Origin: Zunongwangia pacifica
Lineage (GTDB): Bacteria; Bacteroidota; Bacteroidia; Flavobacteriales; Flavobacteriaceae
Assembly: GCF_023499215.1 (NCBI RefSeq)
Contig: NZ_JAKHSK010000021.1
Location: 1-64,000, forward strand
Length of the DNA stretch: 64,000 bases
Direction: 5' to 3'
Shown: in pieces, positions 8,301 to 14,810 of the stretch
Layout of the letters: every line of letters begins with the position of its first letter
How positions within the stretch are numbered: position 1 is the first letter of the stretch
Made by a program: the position numbers and the translations under genes
The notes under the pieces: generated by a model
Told to the model about the DNA's origin: nothing
Database searches by the model: none
What the model saw: the letters and a program-made list of their open reading frames with translations, nothing else

Positions 8301-9730
8301 AACTGGCTGGTTTTACCAAAGGTGAAGCCGATATGCTTCGTAAAGCGATGGGGAAAAAATTAGTAGCCCTTTTAGCGCAATTAAAACCGAAATTTATTGG
8401 AGGTGGGGAAGCCAAAGGACATCCTACCGAGGTTTTAGAAAAGATTTGGAAAGACTGGGAAGCTTTTGCTTCTTATGCATTTAATAAATCACATTCTACC
8501 TGTTATGCATGGATTGCGTACCAAACGGCCTATTTAAAAGCGCATTATCCTGCTGAATATATGGCGGCGGTATTATCCAATAACATGAACGACATTAAGC
8601 AGGTGACCTTCTTTATGGAAGAATGTAAGCGAATGAAGCTTAATGTACTTGGCCCAGATGTAAACGAATCGTATTATAAATTCTCGGTAAACAAAGACAA
8701 CGCGGTGAGATTTGGGATGGGAGCGATTAAAGGCGTTGGTGCAGGTGCGGTAGCTACCATCGTAGAAAACCGAAAAGGGGAAGCCGGGGCATACCGTTCA
8801 ATATTCGATATGGCAAAACGTATCGATTTACGAGCAGCGAATAAAAAAGCTTTTGAAAACCTTGCCCTTGCAGGAGGCTTTGATTGTTTTAAAGAAACTC
8901 ACCGAGCACAATATTTTCATGATGAAGGAGACGGGATGAGCTTTCTGGAGAAAGTGGTAAAATTTGCGGCTAAATTTCAGGAAAATGAGAATTCATCCCA
9001 GGTAAGTTTATTTGGTGAAGCCAGTGAAGTCCAAATTCCGGAGCCTAGTGTGCCACCTTGTGAAGAATGGGGGACGATGGAGAAATTACGCCGCGAAAAA
9101 GAAGTGGTGGGGATTTATATTTCCGGGCATCCGTTAGATGACTTTAAGAAAGAGATTCAGTATTTCTGCAACGGTAGTTTATCTGATTTTAGAACGCTTG
9201 AAAAAGTAGTGAATCGCGAGATCTCTTTTGGCGGGGTTATTAGTGATGTGCAGCATAGAACGTCTAAAATGGGGAAAGGCTGGGCAATGTTTACAGTTGA
9301 AGATTATAACGAGTCTTACGAATTTAGAATGTTTGGGGAGGAGTATCTTAAAAACCGACATTTTTTGGTGCCAAATTCATTTGTGCATATAAGAGCTTTT
9401 ATAAAAGAAGGCTGGACCAATAAGGATACCGGCAAAAAAGGAGAACCAAGAATTCAGTTTAATAGTTTCCAGCTGCTGCATGATATTATGGATACGTATG
9501 CAAAGAAACTTACGATTCAGTTAGATATCAATGAGCTTAAAGAGGAGAAAATCGATATTTTAAAAGATATTTTTAGAAGTTATCGAGGAGATCATAAACT
9601 GAATTTTGTGGTGTATGAAATGAAAGAGCAATTAAAGTTGCATATGCCCAGTAAGCGCCAAAAAGTAAAGATTTGTCCGGAATTATTGGAGAGTCTGGAA
9701 GCGCAACAGGTGGTTTATAAATTAAATTAA
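5342..9730 (+). CDS. dnaE: DNA polymerase III alpha subunit fused to a DnaQ-like exonuclease
   Basis: Replicative polymerase, 1462 residues against about 1160 for Escherichia coli DnaE. Residues 1-205 are a DEDD 3'-5' exonuclease: DTETTG (6-11), GQNLGFDVNIMGAEL and the HNATADVEATT motif. Residues from H264 (HLHNHSQFSV) start the PHP domain. The polymerase active site has D690 and D692 in PDIDIDF and D857 in KMDFLGL. A C-terminal OB fold begins near residue 1294. The exonuclease-DnaE fusion is known in Bacteroidota, where proofreading is carried in cis. No intein or frameshift is seen. Single-gene unit; the next gene is trxA after a structured 216-base spacer. Confidence 0.97.
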   Translation: MYLIFDTETTGLPKRWDAPLTDSDNWPRCIQIAWQLHDEMGNLVEHQDYLVKPEGFDIPYDAERVHGISTDLAREEGISLEEMLEKFNEALGKTKFIVGQNLGFDVNIMGAELHRVGMESPLLELPVLDTCTETTAEMCRIPGGRGGKFKLPTLTELHEYLFDEPFGEAHNATADVEATTRCFLELVRKRTYSAEELNAAPGYFEDYVEANPEPFQPIGLKHINLKKASEEIRKRLEKLQPTDEITTEEIEENLEKLDEVPFAHLHNHSQFSVLQSTISIADLVNAAGEQNMPAVALTDHANMMGAFHFVKEVGAYNKNVQAKNEEAEANGEPAEAKELKAIVGCEFFVCENHTDKSRKDNGYQVVMLAKNKKGYHNLAKMSSKAYTDGFYYVPRIDKEVVKQYKEDVIVLTGNLYGEVPSKILNVGEKQAEEALLWWKEEFGEDLYIEIMRHNQEDENRVNQVLIEFSKKHDIKLIATNNTYYWRKDDANAHDILLCVKDGEKQATPIGRGRGYRYGLPNQEYYFKTAEEMKNLFKDLPEAISNIKEIVDKIEPFELARDVLLPAFTIPDEFLVEEDKIDGGKRGENAYLKHITFKGAEERYGEITASIKERLDFELSVIENTGYPGYFLIVEDFIREARNLDVSVGPGRGSAAGSAVAYCLGITNIDPIKYDLLFERFLNPDRVSMPDIDIDFDDEGRSRVMDYVIGKYGANQVAQIITYGTMAAKSSIRDTARVLDLPLSDADRIAKLIPNTKLGKIFGMDEKALKSKFRSEEVESINELLNISEGDDLEAQTVNQARVLEGSVRNTGIHACGVIITPSDITNYVPVSVAKDSDLYVTQFDNSVVESAGLLKMDFLGLKTLTLIKDTIKIVKGKHGIDLVPDDFPLDDEETYKLFQRGETVGIFQYESPGMQKHMQALKPTVFDDLIAMNALYRPGPMEYIPSFIARKHGDEEISYDLPDMEEYLKETYGITVYQEQVMLLSQKLAGFTKGEADMLRKAMGKKLVALLAQLKPKFIGGGEAKGHPTEVLEKIWKDWEAFASYAFNKSHSTCYAWIAYQTAYLKAHYPAEYMAAVLSNNMNDIKQVTFFMEECKRMKLNVLGPDVNESYYKFSVNKDNAVRFGMGAIKGVGAGAVATIVENRKGEAGAYRSIFDMAKRIDLRAANKKAFENLALAGGFDCFKETHRAQYFHDEGDGMSFLEKVVKFAAKFQENENSSQVSLFGEASEVQIPEPSVPPCEEWGTMEKLRREKEVVGIYISGHPLDDFKKEIQYFCNGSLSDFRTLEKVVNREISFGGVISDVQHRTSKMGKGWAMFTVEDYNESYEFRMFGEEYLKNRHFLVPNSFVHIRAFIKEGWTNKDTGKKGEPRIQFNSFQLLHDIMDTYAKKLTIQLDINELKEEKIDILKDIFRSYRGDHKLNFVVYEMKEQLKLHMPSKRQKVKICPELLESLEAQQVVYKLN

Positions 9731-9748
9731 TGTTGATTAGGAATAAAA

Positions 9749-9831
9749 TCGGGCAGGGATTGCAGCAAGCTACCGTGTAGCGCGTAAAGCCCGGTCTTTC
9801 CCAAAGATGCAATCGAAGGGAAAGCGCCCGC
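9749..9831 (+). ncRNA. Candidate structured RNA element downstream of dnaE
   Basis: The spacer holds several complementary segments: GGGC 9751-9754 with GCCC 9826-9829; GATTGCA 9758-9764 with TGCAATC 9808-9814; GCTA 9769-9772 with TAGC 9778-9781; CTTTCCC 9796-9802 with GGGAAAG 9818-9824. The last pairing crosses the second, giving a pseudoknot-like order. CGGGC (9750-9754) can alternatively pair with GCCCG (9789-9793). It resembles repeated intergenic elements I associate with Flavobacteriaceae, but I cannot name a family. Confidence 0.45.
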
Positions 9832-9946
9832 CAGATAATTATTGACAATCAGTGTATAACGAAATCCAATATTGTGGATGTAAGGTTTCCGAAAATAAAT
9901 GACTACTTTTACGTATTGATTTTAAATTACTAGAAAAATAACGATT

Positions 9947-10264
9947 ATGGCTATTGAAATAACAGACGCAAACTTTGAAGAAACAGTTTTAAAAAGTGAT
10001 AAACCTGTAATGGTAGATTTTTGGGCAGCATGGTGCGGGCCTTGTAGAATGGTAGGACCGGTAATCGAAGAGCTTAGCGGTGAATATGAAGGAAAAGCAG
10101 TGGTAGGAAAGCTTGATGTTGATGCCAACCAGGAATTTGCTGCTAAATACGGAGTTAGAAATATCCCGACTGTACTTATTTTCCAAAATGGGGAAGTGGT
10201 AGGACGCCAGGTTGGTGTTGCTCCTAAAAACACTTATGCTGATGCTTTAAATGAGCTTTTATAA
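9947..10264 (+). CDS. trxA: Thioredoxin
   Basis: Cytoplasmic dithiol oxidoreductase, 105 residues, the normal thioredoxin length. Active site WCGPC with cysteines at 30 and 33, preceded by MVDFWAA; the cis-proline loop is VRNIPTVLIFQNGE. No signal peptide, so it acts in the cytoplasm as an electron donor rather than in periplasmic disulfide chemistry. Monocistronic, with its own terminator directly after the stop. Confidence 0.96.
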   Translation: MAIEITDANFEETVLKSDKPVMVDFWAAWCGPCRMVGPVIEELSGEYEGKAVVGKLDVDANQEFAAKYGVRNIPTVLIFQNGEVVGRQVGVAPKNTYADALNELL

Positions 10265-10289
10265 ATCACTACGATTTTTAAATAATATT

Positions 10290-10316
10290 GAGCCCGGTTT
10301 TTGCCGGGCTTTTTTG
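10290..10316 (+). terminator. Rho-independent terminator of trxA
   Basis: Perfect stem AGCCCGG / CCGGGCT with a six-base loop followed by six T, 26 bases after the trxA stop. Confidence 0.9.
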
Positions 10317-10940
10317 TTTTTTGAAGTGAAGTAGTTAGAGTTGAGATCGCTGCGCTGTTAGATATTAGACTATAGAAAATAGAATTTGAAGATGCGTTAA
10401 TTTAATAATGTGTTAATGCTCTTCATAGAAAACTTATTGTCACTTCGAGTGATTTCGAGTCCCGATAACAATCGTGAGGAGAAATGGTATTGAGAAGTGC
10501 TTAGGAGTTAGAGCTTAGAACACTACTTTTTAGATAATAGAAAATAGACTCAAGAAACAAGACAAGCAAGGAGAGAATCAGGATTCAAGAGTCAAGAACC
10601 AGGAAGCAGGACAAAATGTTGAATGCTGAATTGTCGTCATTTCGACCCTGCCTCGCCGGCAGGCAGGTGTAGCGTATCGAAATGGAGAAATCTTTTTTGA
10701 GCTGAGGGCTAATAGTTTAGAATTATTCTTTTTTGAAGACTGTATACTGTAAAACGTATATTGAAATAGACTTTTTTATTTCATTTAGGACAAATCTGGA
10801 ATGCTATAGAGTGTGATTTCTCTACTTCACTTCTTTACGTCTGTCTGCCTGAGAGGCAAGCTCAAAAATGAATGGCAAAATTTAGCCTTAAGCTAAAACT
10901 ATGAGCTGATAGCTTAAGGCTGACGGCTAATAGCTAAAAC
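10317..10940. repeat. Gene-free stretch built of dispersed repeats
   Basis: No open frame of note. It holds a REP-like unit at about 10438-10486 (CACTTCGAGTGATTTCGAG), a Cys/Glu-codon-like AAGA/CAAG low-complexity run at 10540-10615, a second REP unit at 10625-10692 (GTCATTTCGACCCTGCC, hairpin CCTGCC/GGCAGG, ends GGAGAAATCT), and near 10887-10940 two copies of AGCTAAAACTA around AGCTGATAGC/GGCTAATAGC units. Confidence 0.7.
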
Positions 10941-10948
10941 TAATTTTG
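10941..10948 (+). promoter_or_regulatory. -7 promoter box of the DUF58 gene
   Basis: TAATTTTG matches TAnnTTTG. Transcription would begin near 10953-10956, so the TTG codon at 10946, inside the box, cannot be the start of translation. This decides for the downstream TTG at 10976. A -33 TTG is not visible. Confidence 0.5.
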
Positions 10949-10975
10949 TATATTCCAATAACAAATCACCATATT

Positions 10976-11905
10976 TTGAAATTACAGCTACAGGTACATC
11001 AAACGGAAGGTTTTTTAAATCTTGAAATTCTGGCGCGTCAAATCGTAGAAGGCTATATTTCGGGCATGCATAAGAGTCCGTTTCACGGTTTTTCTGCGGA
11101 ATTTGCCGAACATAAAATTTATAATCAGGGAGAGAGTACCAAACATATCGATTGGAAGCTTTTTGCAAAAACCGATAAATTATATACTAAACGCTACGAG
11201 GAAGAAACCAATTTAAGGTGTCATTTAATCATCGATAATTCGGCCTCCATGCATTATCCTATTCTTAAGCAACAAAGTCTCTCAACATTAAATAAAATCG
11301 GTTTTTCTGCTATTGCATCAGCCTGTATCATGAATATGCTAAAGCGCCAGCGCGATGCTGTGGGTTTGAGTGTGTATAGTGATGCATTTGAATTTTACGC
11401 GCCGGAAAAAGCAGGAGAACGACATCACCATTTATTACTAAATACATTAGAAAATACATTAACCTCTGGTGCAACAAGAAAAGGAACACAGACATATACT
11501 TATTTGCATCAGATTGCAGAAAAATTAAAACGTCGGTCTTTAGTGTTTTTATTTACCGATATGTTCCAGAGTGATAAAGAGGAAGCTGAGCTTTTTGAAG
11601 CGCTTCGACATTTAAAATATAATAAGCATGAAGTGGTTTTATTTCATGTTTTAGATAGTGAAAAGGAGTTGGGTTTCCGTTTTGATAATACGCCAAAACG
11701 ATTTTTTGATGTAGAAACCGGAGATGAAATCGATTTGTATTCAGAAAATATTCAGGAAAACTATAAAAAAGCGATAGAAAATTACTTTAAAAATCTGGAG
11801 TTGGAATGTGCGAAGTACCGGATTAGTTATGTTCCGGTAGATATCAATAAAAATTTTATTAAAATTTTGCAGACCTATTTTATTGAAAGACAAAAGCTTG
11901 CTTAG
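10976..11905 (+). CDS. DUF58 protein with vWA-like fold
   Basis: Cytoplasmic protein of about 309 residues. The DUF58 signature follows the N-terminus (LEILARQIVEGYISG, then GESTKHIDWKLFAKTDKLY), and a von Willebrand A-like half follows (HLIIDNSASM as metal-site-like DxSxS, VFLFTDMF). Family members are usually encoded beside MoxR ATPases and Bat proteins and are thought to act in envelope or complex assembly; here it is alone, next to tRNA-Asp. There is no ATG at the N-terminus; TTG at 10976 (MKLQLQVHQ) fits both homologue length and the promoter position. Confidence 0.85.
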   Translation: MKLQLQVHQTEGFLNLEILARQIVEGYISGMHKSPFHGFSAEFAEHKIYNQGESTKHIDWKLFAKTDKLYTKRYEEETNLRCHLIIDNSASMHYPILKQQSLSTLNKIGFSAIASACIMNMLKRQRDAVGLSVYSDAFEFYAPEKAGERHHHLLLNTLENTLTSGATRKGTQTYTYLHQIAEKLKRRSLVFLFTDMFQSDKEEAELFEALRHLKYNKHEVVLFHVLDSEKELGFRFDNTPKRFFDVETGDEIDLYSENIQENYKKAIENYFKNLELECAKYRISYVPVDINKNFIKILQTYFIERQKLA

Positions 11906-11942
11906 TGACGGAAAAAAAGATTAAAAAAAATGAGAAAAAAAG

Positions 11943-11973
11943 TTTGTGTGATTGGAAAAGTGCAGTATATTTG
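11943..11973 (+). promoter_or_regulatory. Promoter of tRNA-Asp
   Basis: TTTG (11943-11946), 19 bases, TATATTTG (11966-11973): a full match to the Bacteroidota consensus, ending 18 bases before the mature tRNA. Confidence 0.85.
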
Positions 11974-11991
11974 CCCTCGCAATAACGCAAC

Positions 11992-12065
11992 GGTCTGGTA
12001 GTTCAGTTGGTTAGAATACCTGCCTGTCACGCAGGGGGTCGCGAGTTCGAGTCTCGTCCAGACCG
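11992..12065 (+). tRNA. tRNA-Asp (GTC)
   Basis: Seventy-four bases with acceptor stem GGTCTGG / CCAGACC, discriminator G, D loop AGTTGGTTAGA, anticodon stem CCTGC / GCAGG with loop CTGTCAC (anticodon GTC), and T arm with GTTCGAGTC. The 3' CCA is not encoded, so it must be added. It is transcribed alone from its own promoter and terminator. Confidence 0.97.
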
Positions 12066-12074
12066 CAAGATTGC

Positions 12075-12107
12075 AAAAAGCCTTTCAGAAATGAAAGGCT
12101 TTTTTTA
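12075..12107 (+). terminator. Rho-independent terminator of tRNA-Asp
   Basis: Stem AAGCCTTTC / GAAAGGCTT with a six-base loop and a run of seven T, ten bases after the tRNA. Confidence 0.9.
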
Positions 12108-12178
12108 TGGGATAATTTTTTTTCAATTCTGGGGCAGGTAGGGATCAAGGATCAAGTCTAAAATCTGGGTTTTTACGG

Positions 12179-12228
12179 ATCAATCCCAATTGTTGTGTTT
12201 ACGTAAAAATTGTGGTTAATATATAGAA
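12179..12228. repeat. Left direct repeat of the orphan-gene island
   Basis: This 50-base segment starts ATCAATCCCA and continues GTTGTGTTTACG. It recurs in the same orientation at 14614-14663 with about seven differences. The two copies bracket three orphan genes. The rest of 12108-12369 has no other recognisable feature. Confidence 0.75.
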
Positions 12229-12369
12229 AGATCCATAAGAACTATTGAGAATTATACGCCTGTTGCTACAAATACTTTTACAACATTAAAAAATGGGGTA
12301 GATTAGTGCTTTAACTAAAGTGGGTGTAACACAACTTGTTATGTTAACATACGTTTGGCACAAGCTAAA

Positions 12370-12843
12370 ATGATAATTATGGCACTATATTTTCCTCCAT
12401 TATTCTGTGGAAAAGGAACTAAATTAAGATCTCTTAAAAATTTTGAAGTTGGTTTTGAAGATGAAGAAAACTTAAATGTTTTAGCAGCTGATCAGCTCGT
12501 TGTTGACGAAATAATAGGATATGGTTTTAATATTAGAAAAGACTTTTCAAAAAAAATTTTCAGAATAATGAATAGTAATATGTCGGAATATTTCGATATA
12601 ATTGAAAAGGTTGAGCCGGAAATCGACTTGAAAGTGGTTGAAAAAAGGAATAAAAAGGGCAAAATGATTTGTTTAGCAAAGAATTTTGAAATAAAGAATG
12701 TCATTAAATTTCCAAAAGGAAGAGAATTTCTGCATATCGAGGAAACTAAAACTCTAAAAAAATTTCACGAACTGTTCTCAAAGGATGGAAAAAATATAAT
12801 ATTAAGAATGACCGGTAAAGAGTTTGAAGAATATTTTATGTAA
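12370..12843 (+). CDS. Hypothetical protein, island gene 1
   Basis: I do not recognise this protein. From the ATG at 12370 it has 157 residues, rich in Lys, Ile, Phe and Glu, with no signal peptide after the short start MIIMALYFPPLF. It has no Cys/His metal motif or known catalytic motif. An ATG at 12379 is an alternative start, and the frame is open further upstream to a TTG. Base composition is clearly more AT-rich than in the neighbouring housekeeping genes. It is the first of three orphan genes between direct repeats. Confidence 0.6.
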   Translation: MIIMALYFPPLFCGKGTKLRSLKNFEVGFEDEENLNVLAADQLVVDEIIGYGFNIRKDFSKKIFRIMNSNMSEYFDIIEKVEPEIDLKVVEKRNKKGKMICLAKNFEIKNVIKFPKGREFLHIEETKTLKKFHELFSKDGKNIILRMTGKEFEEYFM

Positions 12844-12852
12844 ATAGCCAGC

Positions 12853-12990
12853 GCCTAACAGCGGTTCATATCAAATTCCGGGTAATTGTAGAAAAAGTGT
12901 AATTTTAGTAACCAAGAAACGAACCAGTAAGCCGACAAATCCGCATACCTCACTATGCTAAATGATTATAAACGAGTTAGGTGGCGCGAG
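12853..12990. repeat. Island spacer 1, attC-like
   Basis: The spacer between island genes 1 and 2 starts with GCCTAAC (12853-12859) and ends with GTTAGGT (12976-12982), exact matches to the integron RYYYAAC and GTTRRRY boxes 130 bases apart. The flanks GCGCC and GGCGC and the inner arms also show partial complementarity. Its core (12863-12980) is homologous to the spacer at 13764-13890, with a shared block at 12892-12916. Confidence 0.55.
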
Positions 12991-13000
12991 TTATTAAAGA

Positions 13001-13750
13001 ATGAGAAAACAAATAATAATCATATTCAGTCTGATAAGTACAATTAATATTTTCGGACAGAATTCAAAGAATGACACACTTGATCTTGCTAAAATAAATT
13101 TATGCGTATTCACATTGCAAGATTTAAAAAAACAGGATCCTAGCATAGAAAAGGTAGCTGTGACTGAGATGGATTTATGTTCTGATGGATTCGTTCAAGA
13201 TGCCAGATTCGAAAACAGAATTGGATATAAAAGTAAAGAATACATAGGAATACTCTTCCAAAAGGATAATTATTCAGATGCGATTGCCAAACTCAGGCTA
13301 ACCAAAGATTTTAAAGGAAAATTGCCAGACGGAACTTATATTGACGTTTCCACTTTATCAGCAAAAAATATAATTGAAAAATATCCTGAATTAGATACTT
13401 GGAATTCCAGAGGATGTTCAGAATTCTGGAGTTTAACTGATGAACATTACTATTTTTATGTTCAAATTGATAAAGAAAAAGAGCCAAGATATCCGATAGA
13501 TAAAAATTACTATTTGACCAAGCCGATTGAAGGAATTGATATTATTTTAAACCGTTCTGAATACTGTTCAAAAATAAATCCTGCAGATCCACTTATCATT
13601 TTGGATGGTAAAGAAGTTAAGAAAGAGGATATAGAAAATCTAACCCCTGAAAATGTAGAATCAATTACAGTTTTAAAAGAAAGTGCAATTGAAGAATATG
13701 GCGAAAAAGGTAAAAATGGAGTTATTGTTATTAAAACAAAATCTAACTAA
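13001..13750 (+). CDS. Secreted protein with TonB-receptor plug-like C-terminus, island gene 2
   Basis: A 249-residue protein with a signal peptide (MRKQIIIIFSLISTINIFGQ). Residues 20-190 are not recognised. The last 55 residues look like part of a SusC-type plug domain: DPLIILDGKEV, ENVESITVLKESAIEEYG, then GKNGVIVIKTK at the very end. There is no beta-barrel, so it cannot be a receptor itself. Small exported proteins ending in this plug-like module occur in Bacteroidota, with unknown function. It may reach the periplasm or outer membrane. Confidence 0.7.
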   Translation: MRKQIIIIFSLISTINIFGQNSKNDTLDLAKINLCVFTLQDLKKQDPSIEKVAVTEMDLCSDGFVQDARFENRIGYKSKEYIGILFQKDNYSDAIAKLRLTKDFKGKLPDGTYIDVSTLSAKNIIEKYPELDTWNSRGCSEFWSLTDEHYYFYVQIDKEKEPRYPIDKNYYLTKPIEGIDIILNRSEYCSKINPADPLIILDGKEVKKEDIENLTPENVESITVLKESAIEEYGEKGKNGVIVIKTKSN

Positions 13751-13763
13751 ATAACGTGTGCCA

Positions 13764-13890
13764 GGTTCATCGCAAATAACGGGTGTTGTCAAAAAAGTAT
13801 AATTTTAGAAACCAAGTAAATAAAGATTAAACCGAAAAATATGTATGCCTACTACCATAACTGTCAATACTTTAAACAGTTGTGAGACAT
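13764..13890. repeat. Island spacer 2, homologous to spacer 1
   Basis: Aligns with 12863-12990 at a near-constant offset of 900 bases; the best block is 13792-13816 (AAGT.TAATTTTAG.AACCAAG). It also contains a local hairpin ATAACTGT / ACAGTTGT (13857-13882). The attC-like outer boxes of spacer 1 are not preserved here. Confidence 0.65.
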
Positions 13891-13909
13891 TGAATCACTT
13901 ATGCACGGA

Positions 13910-14575
13910 ATGACTATTAAGAAAATTACAACCTTACAAAATTGGATTGGTGGTTTATCAGCAATTTGGTTATTATTTTATCCCAAATTTTATGCTGTAC
14001 TAATAAATATTCTGATTCCAATCGTTGGTATTTTGTTTGCTTTTAAACACCAGGGGAAAGTTGGAATTGATTCCAGAAAATGGGGGAATACACCGATTCC
14101 TAAAATTGATTCTGCAATTTTATTTCCATCATTTGCACTAATTTTAACAGCATTAATTGATATTAAAATAATTGGATTCAAAAATATTTTAATCTATGCG
14201 CTAATTTTTAGTGTTCCATTAATAATTATATTATTTTACGGAACAAAAGAATATTTGGTAGGGAATAAAATATTTAATGGGATAATTTGGAGTGTTATGT
14301 TCATATTTACTTTTGGTTGCGGGACAGCAATGTGGACTAATGCATTATTAGACAATTCTGCACCTGAATTTTATAAAACCAAAATTATAAATAAAGAAAT
14401 TGAGAAAGGAAAAAGGACAGCTTACAGAATTGACTTTGAGCCTTGGGGACCAATCACGAAAAATGATTTAATGAGGATTTCTAAAAAAGAGTTCGACAAA
14501 ATTAATGTGAATGATTCTATTGTATTGGAACTACGAAAAGGCTTTTTAAAAACACAATGGGTTCTAAAAAAATAA
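13910..14575 (+). CDS. Membrane protein of unknown function, island gene 3
   Basis: About 221 residues. The first 150 form four to five hydrophobic segments (around ALILTALIDIKIIGF, ILIYALIFSVPLIIILFYG and GIIWSVMFIFTFGCG); the last 70 are soluble and charged, ending in VLELRKGFLKTQWVLKK. No family is recognised and there is no signal for transport or catalysis. ATG at 13901 would add three residues. AT-rich like the other two island genes. Confidence 0.65.
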   Translation: MTIKKITTLQNWIGGLSAIWLLFYPKFYAVLINILIPIVGILFAFKHQGKVGIDSRKWGNTPIPKIDSAILFPSFALILTALIDIKIIGFKNILIYALIFSVPLIIILFYGTKEYLVGNKIFNGIIWSVMFIFTFGCGTAMWTNALLDNSAPEFYKTKIINKEIEKGKRTAYRIDFEPWGPITKNDLMRISKKEFDKINVNDSIVLELRKGFLKTQWVLKK

Positions 14576-14613
14576 AGTTGCACAACAATTTATAACCGCA
14601 AAAATTTCAATGA

Positions 14614-14663
14614 ATCAATCCCAAAAGTTGTGTTTACGCAAAAATGGTAGTTAATCTATATAA
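14614..14663. repeat. Right direct repeat of the orphan-gene island
   Basis: Direct repeat of 12179-12228 (ATCAATCCCA...GTTGTGTTTACG). It lies 38 bases after the stop of island gene 3 and marks the right limit of the AT-rich block. Confidence 0.75.
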
Positions 14664-14726
14664 GAAGAATTCAACATTTTTCACTCCTTTAAACTGTGCC
14701 TTAAACGCTTTTATTTTCGTATTTAA

Positions 14727-14775
14727 ATAAATAATCCTCAAGTATTTTTTTAATTTCAACCTGAGGATTATTTAT
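14727..14775 (-). terminator. Terminator hairpin after the fucose catabolic operon (minus strand)
   Basis: Fourteen-base perfect inverted repeat (14727-14740 and 14762-14775, arm ATAAATAATCCTCA) around a 21-base loop, 36 bases beyond the stop at 14811. T-rich sequence follows on the minus strand, though not as a clean T-run. Confidence 0.6.
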
Positions 14776-14810
14776 ATCTTGGGTTCATAGTTTACACCAT
14801 GTACTAAAAA

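Noticed and set aside
12066-12178. Integrase-type genomic island with attL in tRNA-Asp
   Set aside because: No second copy of the tRNA 3' end and no integrase gene were found in the window.
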